A DNA stretch of 64,000 bases from Enhygromyxa salina (GTDB taxonomy: Bacteria; Myxococcota_A; Polyangia; Nannocystales; Nannocystaceae): assembly GCF_000737335.2 (NCBI RefSeq), contig NZ_JMCC02000030.1:1-64000 (forward strand). Direction: 5' to 3'. This document shows positions 27,815 to 37,133 of the stretch, in pieces. The position numbers and the translations under genes were made by a program. Numbering within the stretch: the stretch's first letter is position 1; each line of letters begins with the position of its first letter. The notes beneath the pieces were generated by a model. That model did not search any database. It saw nothing but the letters and a program-made list of their open reading frames with translations, and had not been told where the DNA came from.

Positions 27815-28897
27815 ATGACCAAGCCCATCTCACTCCTGTTCGCCGCCTCGATGTTGTTCACCTTCGCCTGTGATGCTGGCGACGAGCCGGTCGAGCCCCG
27901 CGCCGCCGAACTCGGTGAAGACGCACCCCAAGAACTCCATGACGGTCACCACGCCAAGCGCGGTGACCGTGCGAAATTTGCGGCCGAGAAGCTCTGCGCG
28001 CAGGTCGAGTGCAGCGAAGACCAGGCCGCCAAGGTTGGCGAGCTGTTCGCCAGTCGCCACGACGAGCGCAGTCGCGACCGTGACCCCGCCGCTCACGAAG
28101 CGCGCAAGGCCGCCCGGGCGGAAGCCAACAAGGCGATCGCCAGCGCGTTCGCGGCCGACAGCTTCGACCCCTCCGTGCTCGAGCGGGCCAAGCCCGAGCG
28201 CGACACGGCGGGCCACGAAGACCAGATGATCGCGTTCGCCACCGAGCTGCACGGGATCCTGACCGCGGAGCAGCGCGCCAAGCTGGCCGACAAGCTCGAG
28301 ACCGACGGCGGGATGTTCTTTGGCGGCAAGGGCAAGCGCAAGGGCAAGGGCAAGCGCGGCAAGCACGGCGACGAGGCCAAGTCCGATCAGGCCGGCGAGC
28401 GCGACCCCAGCGAGCACCTCGCCCGCAAGGTCGACGGCTTCTGCGAGAAGCTGACCTGCACCGAGGATCAAAAGACCCAGCTGACCGCGACCTTCGAGGG
28501 TGCCCATCAGGCCCGCCGCGACGCGCGTGAGGACGCCGCCGACCAGAAGCCCAACTTCAAGCCGATCGCCGACGCGTTCCGGGCCGCGAGCTTGGACACC
28601 TCCGCGCTTCGTCAGGCCATGGTCTCCACCAAGTCCGAGCACATGTCCCGGAAGGCCGACCGCGGCCAGCAGGTTGGCGCGCTGGTGAGCGAGATCCACG
28701 ACATCCTCACGCCGGCCCAGCGGGCGATCGTCGCAGCCGAGATCGAAGAGCACGGCGTGCACGCGCTGCTTGGCAAGCGCGACGGCAAGCGCGACGGCAA
28801 GCGCGGCCACGGCAAGCGCGACGGCAAGCGCGACGGCAAGCGCGACGGCAAGCGCGACGGCAAGCGCGGCGACCACGACGAGATCGCCGCTGACTGA
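27815..28897 (+). CDS. Lipoprotein with two tandem Spy/CpxP-like (LTxxQ) domains
   Basis: The 360-residue product has a signal with lipobox (TFAC, Cys19). Two similar helical domains follow, about 55-165 and 205-315. Each begins with a Cys pair (LCAQVECSEDQ; FCEKLTCTEDQ) and ends with an LTxxQ-type motif (GILTAEQRAKLADKLE; DILTPAQRAIVAAEIE), as in periplasmic Spy/CpxP chaperones. The domains are joined by a GKGKRKGKGKRGK linker. A strongly basic GKRDGKRDGK tail from a 12-bp DNA repeat closes the protein. Periplasmic stress chaperoning or metal sensing is inferred from the family. A strong terminator follows 21 bp downstream. Confidence 0.82.
   Translation: MTKPISLLFAASMLFTFACDAGDEPVEPRAAELGEDAPQELHDGHHAKRGDRAKFAAEKLCAQVECSEDQAAKVGELFASRHDERSRDRDPAAHEARKAARAEANKAIASAFAADSFDPSVLERAKPERDTAGHEDQMIAFATELHGILTAEQRAKLADKLETDGGMFFGGKGKRKGKGKRGKHGDEAKSDQAGERDPSEHLARKVDGFCEKLTCTEDQKTQLTATFEGAHQARRDAREDAADQKPNFKPIADAFRAASLDTSALRQAMVSTKSEHMSRKADRGQQVGALVSEIHDILTPAQRAIVAAEIEEHGVHALLGKRDGKRDGKRGHGKRDGKRDGKRDGKRDGKRGDHDEIAAD
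28772..28870 (+). repeat. 12-bp tandem repeat encoding the basic GKRD tail
   Basis: About seven copies of GGCAAGCGCGAC, one interrupted by GGCCAC. They encode the (Gly-Lys-Arg-Asp)n C-terminal tail of the Spy-like lipoprotein in frame. Confidence 0.9.
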
Positions 28898-28918
28898 GTT
28901 CGTTTCGTCCCCCCCCCG

Positions 28919-28959
28919 GCGAGCCCGGAGGCCCTTGGTCTCCGGGCTCGCTTTTTTTT
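28919..28959 (+). terminator. Rho-independent terminator
   Basis: A perfect 12-bp stem, GCGAGCCCGGAG paired with CTCCGGGCTCGC around a 9-base loop, is followed by eight T. It lies just after the stop of the Spy-like lipoprotein gene and is the clearest intrinsic terminator in the window. Confidence 0.95.
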
Positions 28960-29126
28960 CCCTCGCGATGTTGCCGCGCTCGCGCGACTGAGCGGCTCGC
29001 CAGCGCCGAACCACGACAAAGCTGCCGCGCCCTGCAGTTTGTCGGGAACACTCCAGTCTGACGCCCGTTTGTGCCGCCCACACGATGAGAGCGACCTGGC
29101 GGCATCCCTTCACCCGAACTCGAGTG

Positions 29127-29198
29127 TTTTCAGCTGGGGCGAGGGCTTCTCGCCCGCTCGCGGTCGCTCTCGCAGACTGGTTCACCGTGGGCAACAGA
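29127..29198 (+). repeat. Dispersed ~72-bp hairpin repeat, copy C
   Basis: This copy has the same TTTTCAGCT-GGGGCGAG-GGCTT-CTCGCCC core and CAGACTGGTTCACC...GGGCA tail as copies A and B. It ends four bases before the ATG of the next lipoprotein gene, so it forms that gene's 5' leader. Confidence 0.85.
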
Positions 29199-29201
29199 GT
29201 C

Positions 29202-30236
29202 ATGGCCGGGCTGCTGGTCGGCCTGACGGGTCTCACGGCGCTCGGGTGCGCCCACGCCAACCCGACCCGAGCCCAGCACCGCCGTGAGGTCGCTGGTGCG
29301 ATGGCGCTGGCCGACGCGACCTCGCTCGAGCTCCAGCACAAGCACAGCACCGCGCCTTACGGCGTCGTCGATGTCTCCGAGCTCCCAACGGTGGTCGATG
29401 CGGACGCGACACCAGCTTCGGCCGGATCGAAGCTCAGCGAACACCGCTTCACACCCGCCGCGATGATCACCGCGACCACTGTCGGCGATTGGCTCGATGC
29501 CGATCTCGTCCAGGTCGTGACCGAGATCGAGCTGCGAAATGCGTGCGCCGTCGAGCTCGACTACGCCTTCGGCCCCAGCGACTCGCCGGACGAAGCCAAG
29601 CCCGCAAGCCGGGCGCTCGCGTCCCACACGATCCAGACCCAGCGGATCCCACAGGGGAGCTGGCTGCATCTGTGGGACGGCGATCGCTGGCTCGGCGCCG
29701 CGGTGACCACCGTCGAGCACGGGCGGATGGAGGTCTCGTCCCAGTGCGACACGCTCGAGGTCAGCTTCGAGCTACCCGACCACGGACGGACAACCTTCGC
29801 CATTCACTGGGATCTCGACGCGGACCCGGCTAACCAAGCAGGGTCCCCCACTTCAGGCTCCCCCACCGCCGGACCGATCGTGCTCGACATCGAGCACCGC
29901 GACGCGCCGGAGCAGTGGGGCACCGATCAGGACGACGAGGCTCGCGTCGCGCTGCGGCTGGCCAACCTGTGCGCCGAGCCGATCGACTACGGGTTCACAC
30001 CCCAGCTCGAGGACGTGCCCACGAACGCGTCGACGATCCCCGGACACACCGAGCGCGGCGTCGAGATCCCCGCTGGTTGGTGGCTGCGCTACCAAGCGCT
30101 GGACAGCGACTGGCGGGGCGGGGCAACTAGCAGCCTCGCGGGCGCGGTGCTGTGGATGGCCCCGAATTGCGTGGACTTTGGCGTGGGCGACGGCGCAGTC
30201 ATCACGGCCCCGAGCCCGCCCGGCCAGACCGATTGA
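29202..30236 (+). CDS. Lipoprotein with internal duplication, unknown function
   Basis: The ATG at 29202 gives MAGLLVGLTGLTALGC, a good lipoprotein signal; the frame is open to 29085 only because it reads through the dispersed repeat. The 344-residue protein has two related beta-type domains. The first runs from IELRNACAVELDYAFGP to WLHLWDGDRWLGAAVTTVEHGRMEVSSQCDTLEV, and the second from LRLANLCAEPIDYGFTP to WWLRYQALDSDWRGGATSSLAGAVLWMAPNCVDFGVG. Each has a Cys near its start and one near its end, probably disulfide-linked. The domain is not one I can name. The repeat directly upstream supplies the leader. Confidence 0.8.
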   Translation: MAGLLVGLTGLTALGCAHANPTRAQHRREVAGAMALADATSLELQHKHSTAPYGVVDVSELPTVVDADATPASAGSKLSEHRFTPAAMITATTVGDWLDADLVQVVTEIELRNACAVELDYAFGPSDSPDEAKPASRALASHTIQTQRIPQGSWLHLWDGDRWLGAAVTTVEHGRMEVSSQCDTLEVSFELPDHGRTTFAIHWDLDADPANQAGSPTSGSPTAGPIVLDIEHRDAPEQWGTDQDDEARVALRLANLCAEPIDYGFTPQLEDVPTNASTIPGHTERGVEIPAGWWLRYQALDSDWRGGATSSLAGAVLWMAPNCVDFGVGDGAVITAPSPPGQTD

Positions 30237-30403
30237 GGACACCGCTCAATTTCGTGATCGGGCTCGACCTTTCGAGTACGCCTGCCACCGCCGCCTGCAC
30301 CCGATGAGCTCGTGAGAGCTTCACGCGTCACGCCGCGCCGACACCGCTGAGTCGGGTATCATCGCGCCGGTCCACCTCGCCAGGGTTGGGCGGCAGCTCG
30401 ATC

Positions 30404-32056
30404 ATGAACCCCCCAACTCACGCCCCTCGCCGGCTGCTCACCGTCGGGCTCACCGGCGCCTTGCTGGGTCTCGGCCTCACGGCACCGGTCCAGTCGCACG
30501 CCTTTTGTGGCTTCTACGTCAGCGGCGCGGAGGCCAAGCTCTACAACGACGCCACGATGGTCGTGATGATGCGCGACGGCCAGCGCACGGTCCTGGCGAT
30601 GCAAAACCACTACCAGGGCCCGCCCCAGGACTTTGCCTTGGTGATCCCGGTGCCGACGGTGCTCCACGAGGGTGACGTCCAGACCCTGCCCCGGGGCGTG
30701 TTCGATCGGGTCGACAAGCTCGCGGCCCCGCGCCTGGTCGAATACTGGGAGCAGGACCCGTGCGCGGTGGCGGACCCGGACCCGGCTGACGGTCGCGGGG
30801 TCCCAGCTGGAGTTGCAGGCGGTGTCCCAGACCCGGTCGCGGGCGTGAAGGTCGAGGCCCAATTCAACGTTGACGAGTATCAGATCGTGATCTTGTCAGC
30901 CGAGGACTCGACCGCCCTCGACACCTGGCTGCGCGCCAACGAGTACAACATTCCCAGCATGGCCGAGCAGCTGCTGCGCCCCTACGTCGCCGCGGGCAGC
31001 AAGTTCTTTGTCGCCAAGGTCGACCCAAGCAAGATCGCCAAGCCCGCAGACGGCAGCCAGCGGATCGAGCTGTCCCCGCTTCGCTTTCACTACGACGCCG
31101 AGCAGTTCTCGCTGCCGCTGCGGTTGGGGCTGATCAACGCCAACGGGCCGCAGGATCTGCTGGTTCACATTCTGGCGCCCAACCAGCGCTATCGCGCTGC
31201 CAATTATCCAAATGTCACGATTCCAACAAATTTGGTGGTGTTGGATCAGACCCGCGAGCGCTTCCCCGAATTCTATGTATCGCTGTTCGATCACACCTTG
31301 GGCCGCGCGCCCACGGCGGTGGTCACCGAGTACGCGTGGTCGGCCGGCAGCTGCGATCCTTGCCCCGAGCCGCCGCTGGATCTGGATGAGCTGATCACGC
31401 TTGGGGCCGCGCTGTTGCCGAGCTACGCCAACGCGCTCGCGCCGGCAACCACGGCCGAGGCCAAGCTCGCGCAGCGCCGGTTACCGCGGGACTTCGTGCT
31501 CACCCGCCTGCACGCGCGCTACGACGCCAGCTCGCTCGGTGAAGATCTGGTGTTCGAGGCCGCGCCCGCCCTCGTTGGCGGCCGCGGGATGCCCGACCGC
31601 GCAGGCGCGCTGCCCCCTGACGTGGAGCAGGTTGGCGATCACAACAGCTTTCAGGCCCGGTACGCGATCTTGCACCCGTGGGCAAGCGGCGTCAGCTGTG
31701 CGCAGCCCCAGCGTGGGCTGTGGGGGGGCCCCCACGACAACGGACCATCCGCGCCGACCTTGGCCCGCGAGCTGGCGTTCGTGCCCCGCGACGCGAAACT
31801 GAGCGAGTATGTGAGCACGTCTGCCCACGCGGCGTTGGGCCTGGCCGGCCCACCCACGCCCATCTTGGCCCCCACCGCCGCGAGCGACCCTGCCCCCATG
31901 ACCTCCCCCGCCGCCAAGCAGCCCGCCGCCAACCGGCCCGGCTGCTCGTGCGACACCAACTCAAACAGCGGACCACTCGCCTCGTTGCTCGCGCTCGCCG
32001 GCCTCTTGGGGTTCCGTCGAAAGCACCCTACATGTCGATCATCCCGAACAACCTGA
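30404..32056 (+). CDS. DUF2330 family protein with MYXO-CTERM tail, paralogue 1
   Basis: The 550-residue product (ATG 30404) has a signal ending before AFCGFYVSG, then the DUF2330 hallmarks: NDATMVVMMRDGQRTVLAMQN, YQGPPQDFALVIPVP, APRLVEYWEQDPC and TEYAWSAGSCDPCPEP. The C-terminus is a MYXO-CTERM sorting signal: a GCSC motif, a hydrophobic helix (PLASLLALAGLLGF) and Arg/Lys. Proteins of that type are thought to be processed and anchored at the cell surface. The function of DUF2330 is not known. This is the first of five genes in one operon; its last 25 bp overlap the next gene, which adds a short tail after the sorting signal. Confidence 0.9.
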   Translation: MNPPTHAPRRLLTVGLTGALLGLGLTAPVQSHAFCGFYVSGAEAKLYNDATMVVMMRDGQRTVLAMQNHYQGPPQDFALVIPVPTVLHEGDVQTLPRGVFDRVDKLAAPRLVEYWEQDPCAVADPDPADGRGVPAGVAGGVPDPVAGVKVEAQFNVDEYQIVILSAEDSTALDTWLRANEYNIPSMAEQLLRPYVAAGSKFFVAKVDPSKIAKPADGSQRIELSPLRFHYDAEQFSLPLRLGLINANGPQDLLVHILAPNQRYRAANYPNVTIPTNLVVLDQTRERFPEFYVSLFDHTLGRAPTAVVTEYAWSAGSCDPCPEPPLDLDELITLGAALLPSYANALAPATTAEAKLAQRRLPRDFVLTRLHARYDASSLGEDLVFEAAPALVGGRGMPDRAGALPPDVEQVGDHNSFQARYAILHPWASGVSCAQPQRGLWGGPHDNGPSAPTLARELAFVPRDAKLSEYVSTSAHAALGLAGPPTPILAPTAASDPAPMTSPAAKQPAANRPGCSCDTNSNSGPLASLLALAGLLGFRRKHPTCRSSRTT

Positions 32057-33696
32057 AGCTCCTGACCCTGGCAACGAGCATGGCGGTTGGCGTGGGTGCC
32101 TGGCTCGGCGCTGCCCAACCAGCCGAGGGATTCTGCGGATTCTATGTCGCCGGCGCCGACGCCAAGCTGTTCAATGACGCGACCATGGTCGTGATGATGC
32201 GCGACGGGCAGCGCACGGTCCTGTCGATGCAAAACGACTACCAGGGCCCGCCCGAGGACTTTGCCCTGGTGATCCCGGTGCCGGTCGTGCTGCAAGAGGG
32301 CGACGTCAAGACCCTCCCCCGCGAGGTCTTTGATCACGTTGACAAGCTCGCGGCCCCGCGCCTGGTCGAGTACTGGGAGCAAGACCCCTGCGAGGCCCGG
32401 CGCCAACAACAACAGGCACGCAGGCGCGTTCACAACGTGAGGTACGACGAGGCCGAGATGTCCGCCGCCCCCGGCGACCACGGCGTGACGATCGAGGCGG
32501 AGTTCGTGGTCGGGGAGTACGAGGTCGTGATCTTGTCAGCCCAAGACTCGACCGGCCTCGACACCTGGCTACGCGGCAACGAGTACAACATCCCCGCTGG
32601 CGCCGAGCCCCTGTTGGCACCTTATGTAGAAGGCGGCATGAAATTCTTCGTCGCCAAGGTCGACTCACAAAAGGTCCAGTTCCAGACCAAGCCCGACGGC
32701 AGCAAGCGGGCGATGCTGTCGCCCCTACGGTTTCACTACGACTCCCCCGACTTCTCGCTGCCCGTGCGGCTCGGGCTGATCAACGCCCAGGGGCCGCAGG
32801 ACCTGCTGGTTCACGTGCTCGCCCCAAACACGCGCTATCAGGTCGCCAATTACCCAAACGTCACGATCCCAACCAATCTCATCGTCAAGGACGAGGTTCG
32901 TGAGCGCTTTGGGCAGTTTTATGTGTCGCTGTTCGATCACACCCTCGCGCAAAACCCCAAGGCCGTGGTCACCGAGTACGCGTGGTCGGCCTCGAGCTGT
33001 GACCCCTGCCCCGAGCCCGCCCTGAGCACCGAGGAGCTGATCGTGCTGGGGGCCGACGTGCTGCCGCGCTACGCCGAAGGCTTTGACGAGCAAGGCCAGC
33101 TCGATCCCGACCACGAGGTGAGCTGGAAGATCCAAGGCGAGTTCGTGCTGACGCGGCTGCACGCGCGCTATGGCAAAGACACGCTCGGTGAGGATCTCGT
33201 GTTCGAGCAGGCCGGCGGGCTGACCGGCGGGCGAGGCATGCCCCGCAATGGCGCGCTCGATCCCAAGTCAGCCGAGGTCGGGGACTCGAACAGCTTCCAG
33301 GGTCGCTACGTGATCCTGCACTACTGGGATCAAGCGGTTCAATGCCTCTGGCCGCTGTGGGATCAGTGGGGCGGCCCGCCCGGCGGCCACGACTCGAGCA
33401 ACGAGCCCACGGTCGCGCAGCAGCTCGCGTTTGAACCCCGCAACGCCAAGCTCGCGAGCTTCGTGACTCACTCGGCCCACGCGGCCTTGCAGCTCGCGGG
33501 CGAGCCCCCGCTTGATGATCGACCCAGGCACACGGTCAAGGCCGCCGAGAAGGCCGCGAAGGCAGCCGAGCCACGCAAGGGCTGCTCGTGCAGCGTTGAG
33601 GCTCCGGTCGCGCCTGGGGGCGTCGCTGGCGTCCTTGGGCTCGGCTTGCTCGGACTCATCACTCGCCGTCGCCGCAACAACGCAGGTACCCCATGA
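32032..33696 (+). CDS. DUF2330 family protein with MYXO-CTERM tail, paralogue 2
   Basis: The 554-residue product starts at ATG 32032 inside the end of paralogue 1 (signal MSIIPNNLKLLTLATSM...AEG). It has the same DUF2330 landmarks: FCGFYVAGADAKLF, NDATMVVMMRDGQRTVLSM, EYWEQDPC, TEYAWSASSCDPCPEP. A Gln/Arg-rich insertion (RRQQQQARRRV) after the EYWEQDPC motif marks the variable region that differs in all four copies. The tail GCSCSVEAP, then GVAGVLGLGLLGLITRRRR, is a MYXO-CTERM signal. It shares an ATGA overlap with paralogue 3. Confidence 0.92.
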   Translation: MSIIPNNLKLLTLATSMAVGVGAWLGAAQPAEGFCGFYVAGADAKLFNDATMVVMMRDGQRTVLSMQNDYQGPPEDFALVIPVPVVLQEGDVKTLPREVFDHVDKLAAPRLVEYWEQDPCEARRQQQQARRRVHNVRYDEAEMSAAPGDHGVTIEAEFVVGEYEVVILSAQDSTGLDTWLRGNEYNIPAGAEPLLAPYVEGGMKFFVAKVDSQKVQFQTKPDGSKRAMLSPLRFHYDSPDFSLPVRLGLINAQGPQDLLVHVLAPNTRYQVANYPNVTIPTNLIVKDEVRERFGQFYVSLFDHTLAQNPKAVVTEYAWSASSCDPCPEPALSTEELIVLGADVLPRYAEGFDEQGQLDPDHEVSWKIQGEFVLTRLHARYGKDTLGEDLVFEQAGGLTGGRGMPRNGALDPKSAEVGDSNSFQGRYVILHYWDQAVQCLWPLWDQWGGPPGGHDSSNEPTVAQQLAFEPRNAKLASFVTHSAHAALQLAGEPPLDDRPRHTVKAAEKAAKAAEPRKGCSCSVEAPVAPGGVAGVLGLGLLGLITRRRRNNAGTP

Positions 33697-35444
33697 ACAC
33701 ACGCACCCGCTTTCTTCTGGCATTTGGCGCGGCCGCGCTCGGGCTTGGCCTGGCCACCGCCGCTCCGCAACCAGCCAAGGCATTTTGTGGCTTCTATGTC
33801 GCAGGCGCCGACTCGCAGCTGTTCAACGGCGCGACCATGGTCGTGATGATGCGCGACGGCAAGCGCACGGTCCTGGCCATGCAAAACGAGTATCAAGGCC
33901 CGGTCAGCGACTTCGCGCTGGTCGTGCCGGTACCCGTCGTGCTCAGCGAGGACAACGTCAAGACCCTGCCCAAGGCCGTGTTCGATCGGGTCGACAAGCT
34001 CTCGGCCCCGCGCCTGGTGGAATACTGGGAGCAAGATCCGTGCAACCCATGGGTCGAGACCAAGGGCAGGGGCGGCGGCCTTCCTCTTCCCGCGCCCACT
34101 GCAATGGCCGAAGAAGAGGATTCCGCGGACTACGGGGTCAAGATTGAGGCCCAATTCACCGTCGCGGAATACGAGATCGTGATCTTGTCGGCCTCGGACT
34201 CGACCGGCCTCGACTCGTGGCTGCGCGACAACGACTACCAGATCCCCGCGGGCGCCGAGCCCTTGCTGCGGCCCTATGTCCAAGATGGCATGAAGTTCTT
34301 CGTTGCCAAGGTTGACGCCAGCAAGGTCGAGTTTGCCCGCCGGCCCGACGGCAGCAAGCGGGCGATGCTCTCGCCGCTGCGCTTTCACTATGATAGTGAC
34401 CAATTCGCGCTGCCGATCCGCCTGGGCTTGATCAACGCGCCGCCGGATGGCCAGAGCGGCGCCGGCGATCAGGCTGGCGCCCAAGATCTGCTGGTTCACG
34501 TCCTCGCTCGCGGCAAGCGCTATCAGGTCGCCAATTATCCCAATGTTCCGATCCCGACCAACCTCGAGGTCAAGGACGCCGTCCGCGATCGCTTCGCGCA
34601 CTTTTACGTGTCGCTGTTCGACCACACGTTGAAGCAGCATCCCAAGGCCGTGGTCACCGAGTACGCGTGGTCGGCCAGCACCTGTGACCCCTGCCCCGAG
34701 CCAGCCTTGACCCTCGCGGAGCTGGTCACGCTTGGCGCCGACGTGCTCCCAGCCTACGCCGGCAAGCTCGACGGCAAGCAGATCGACGCGGACCTCGAGT
34801 GGAGCGTGCCAAGCGAGTTCGTGCTGACCCGGCTCCACGCCCGCTACGATCAGAGCTCGCTCGGTGAGGATCTGGTGTTCGAGGAGGCGCCGGGGATCGC
34901 CGGGGGCCGTGAATTCATGCAGACCAACGGGCAGCTCGAGCGCGGCAGCCAGCCCTCGTCAGAGAACCAGTTTCAGGCCCGCTATATCATTCGCCATCCG
35001 TGGACCGGGGCGATCGCGTGCAATGATCCGCAGCCTGGGGTCTGGGGTGGGCCGCCCTCGAATCCGCACGCCAAGCCCCAACCCACGGTCGCGCGCGAGC
35101 TGACCACCGTCGATCGCCGGGCCTCGCTCGGGAGCTTCGTGACCAAGGACTCGCAGGCGCTGCTCGGTCTGACCGCGACCGAGATGCAGGGATCGTCCGG
35201 CTCGTGGGGCGAGCAGCTTGGCGTGCAGCCAGCAACCGACGCGCCGCCCCCCGAGCAAGCCACCCCGAACAAGAAGCCGCCCAGCCCCGCGGGTGAGGCC
35301 GCCACAAAAGATCAGCAGCAAGCGAGCAGCGGGGGGTGTCGTTGTGCGCTGGGCGAGACGCCCGCGGATGGGCTCGGCTCCATCGGCATCGGCCTGCTCA
35401 CGCTCTTGACCCTCGCTGGCGTCCGCCGCCGCGACCCCAACTGA
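33693..35444 (+). CDS. DUF2330 family protein with MYXO-CTERM tail, paralogue 3
   Basis: The 583-residue product is the longest of the four. The signal peptide MNTRTRFLLAFGAAALG... ends before AFCGFYVAG. DUF2330 landmarks are intact. The central variable loop here is NPWVETKGRGGGLPLPAPTAM, and there is an extra insertion (PPDGQSGAGDQAG) where the others have a short turn. The C-terminus has a long Pro/Ala/Ser tether, then GGCRCALGE and a hydrophobic helix with Arg (MYXO-CTERM). Its ATG overlaps the stop of paralogue 2, indicating translational coupling. Confidence 0.92.
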   Translation: MNTRTRFLLAFGAAALGLGLATAAPQPAKAFCGFYVAGADSQLFNGATMVVMMRDGKRTVLAMQNEYQGPVSDFALVVPVPVVLSEDNVKTLPKAVFDRVDKLSAPRLVEYWEQDPCNPWVETKGRGGGLPLPAPTAMAEEEDSADYGVKIEAQFTVAEYEIVILSASDSTGLDSWLRDNDYQIPAGAEPLLRPYVQDGMKFFVAKVDASKVEFARRPDGSKRAMLSPLRFHYDSDQFALPIRLGLINAPPDGQSGAGDQAGAQDLLVHVLARGKRYQVANYPNVPIPTNLEVKDAVRDRFAHFYVSLFDHTLKQHPKAVVTEYAWSASTCDPCPEPALTLAELVTLGADVLPAYAGKLDGKQIDADLEWSVPSEFVLTRLHARYDQSSLGEDLVFEEAPGIAGGREFMQTNGQLERGSQPSSENQFQARYIIRHPWTGAIACNDPQPGVWGGPPSNPHAKPQPTVARELTTVDRRASLGSFVTKDSQALLGLTATEMQGSSGSWGEQLGVQPATDAPPPEQATPNKKPPSPAGEAATKDQQQASSGGCRCALGETPADGLGSIGIGLLTLLTLAGVRRRDPN

Positions 35445-35464
35445 CACGAAAGGCTCCCGTGACC

Positions 35465-37126
35465 ATGACTCCACTCCAACACACCACTCCCCGCTGGCGA
35501 ACCAGCCTTGGCTCGCTCGGCGTTTGCCTTTGCATCGGGGGGCTCGCCCTGCTCAGCGCCCCGCCCGAGGCCGAGGCCTTCTGCGGATTTTACGTCGCGG
35601 GCGCCGACACCCAGCTCTACAACAACGCGACCATGGTCGTCATGATGCGCGACGGCACGCGCACCGTGTTGGCCATGCAGAACAACTACCAGGGCCCACC
35701 CGAGAACTTTGCGATGGTCGTGCCGGTCCCCGTCGTGCTTGGCGAGGACGACGTCAAGACGCTCGAGCGCGAGGTCTTTGATCGCGTCGATCAGCTCGCG
35801 GCCCCACGCTTGGTGGAGTACTGGGAAGAGGATCCTTGCTACGAACCGCCGGTGTACAAACAACGCCGTGGGCTCAGCCGCAGCAAGAAGAGCATGGCCA
35901 TGCCATCCATGGCCGAGGCTGAATCGCGGGACTACGGGGTCACGATCGAGGCCGAGTTCACCGTTGGCGAGTATGAGATCGTCGTGCTCGGGGCCAAGGA
36001 CTCGACCGGCCTCGACGCGTGGTTGCACGACAACGGCTACAAGATCCCCGAGGGCGCGGCCCCGGTGCTCGAGCCTTATGTGCAGTCGGGCATGAAGTTC
36101 TTCGTCGCCAAGGTTGACGCCAACAAGGTCACCTTCAACGAGCAGGGCCAGGCCATGCTCTCGCCGCTGCGCTTTCACTACGACACGGATCAGTTCAGCC
36201 TGCCCGTGCGCCTGGGCCTGATCAACAGCAACGGTGATCAGGACCTGCTCGTGCACATCCTTGGCAAGCACAAGCGCTACGAGGTCGCCAACTACGAGAA
36301 CGTCACGATCCCGACCAACCTCGACGTCAAGAACGAGACCCGCGATCACTTTGGCCAGTTCTATGCGTCATTGTTCGATCACACCCTGGCCCAAAACCCC
36401 AAGGCCGTGATCACCGAGTACGCGTGGGCCGCGTCGAGCTGCGATCCGTGCCCGGTGCCGGCCCTGAGCGGGCAAGAGCTGCGCGTGCTCGGGGCCGACG
36501 CGCTGCCGAGCATGAGCCAGTACTTTGACGACCAGGGCAACCTCATGGATGAGTGGGGCGTGGCTTCGGAGTTCACGCTCACCCGCCTGCACGCCCGCTA
36601 CGACAAGGCCTCGCTCGGCGAAGATCTGGTGTTTCAAGAGGCGCCACCGATCGTCGGCGGCCGCGAATTCATGCAAGAGAACGGGGTGCTCGAGCGCAGC
36701 TCGCGACCGGCCGACTACGGCGAGGACAACTTTCAAGCTCGCTATGTCATTCGCCACTATTGGGACGGCCCGGTGGCTTGCGCCAATCCGCAGTTCGGTC
36801 GGTGGGGCGGCCCGCCAGCTGGCCACCAAGACCCAGGCGCCGGCATGCAGGTCGCCCGCGACCTCGCGTTCGTGCAGCGCGACGCCAAGCTCGACACCTT
36901 CGTGACCGCGGCGGCCCACACCGAGCTTGGGCTCGACGGTGAGGTCGAGGCGGCCAAGATCCCGCACGCGGCCAAGCGCGAGCAGGCCGCGACACACACC
37001 GGTGGATCCAACGAGGGCGGCTGCGCGCACTGCTCGACGACCGAGGACAATCGCTGGGGTGCCGGCGCGTTCGGGGTGTTTGGGCTGCTGGGCTTGGCTG
37101 GCTTGATCCGCCGAAGGCGCCGCTGA
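35465..37126 (+). CDS. DUF2330 family protein with MYXO-CTERM tail, paralogue 4
   Basis: The 553-residue product starts at ATG 35465, 20 bp after paralogue 3; the frame is open back to 35336 but overlaps the previous gene. It has the signal peptide ...LLSAPPEAEA, then FCGFYVAGADTQLYNNATMVVMMRDGTRTVLAM and the other family motifs (EYWEEDPC, TEYAWAASSCDPCPVP). The tail GGCAHCSTTED differs from the usual C-x-C by having CAHC, a possible metal or heme-like spacing; the hydrophobic helix and five Arg follow. Eight bases separate it from the multiheme cytochrome gene. Confidence 0.92.
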   Translation: MTPLQHTTPRWRTSLGSLGVCLCIGGLALLSAPPEAEAFCGFYVAGADTQLYNNATMVVMMRDGTRTVLAMQNNYQGPPENFAMVVPVPVVLGEDDVKTLEREVFDRVDQLAAPRLVEYWEEDPCYEPPVYKQRRGLSRSKKSMAMPSMAEAESRDYGVTIEAEFTVGEYEIVVLGAKDSTGLDAWLHDNGYKIPEGAAPVLEPYVQSGMKFFVAKVDANKVTFNEQGQAMLSPLRFHYDTDQFSLPVRLGLINSNGDQDLLVHILGKHKRYEVANYENVTIPTNLDVKNETRDHFGQFYASLFDHTLAQNPKAVITEYAWAASSCDPCPVPALSGQELRVLGADALPSMSQYFDDQGNLMDEWGVASEFTLTRLHARYDKASLGEDLVFQEAPPIVGGREFMQENGVLERSSRPADYGEDNFQARYVIRHYWDGPVACANPQFGRWGGPPAGHQDPGAGMQVARDLAFVQRDAKLDTFVTAAAHTELGLDGEVEAAKIPHAAKREQAATHTGGSNEGGCAHCSTTEDNRWGAGAFGVFGLLGLAGLIRRRRR

Positions 37127-37133
37127 GGTCAAG

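Noticed and set aside
31678..32031. 5' extension of DUF2330 paralogue 2
   Set aside because: The frame is open, but the Arg/Pro-rich extension overlaps paralogue 1; the signal peptide starts at ATG 32032.
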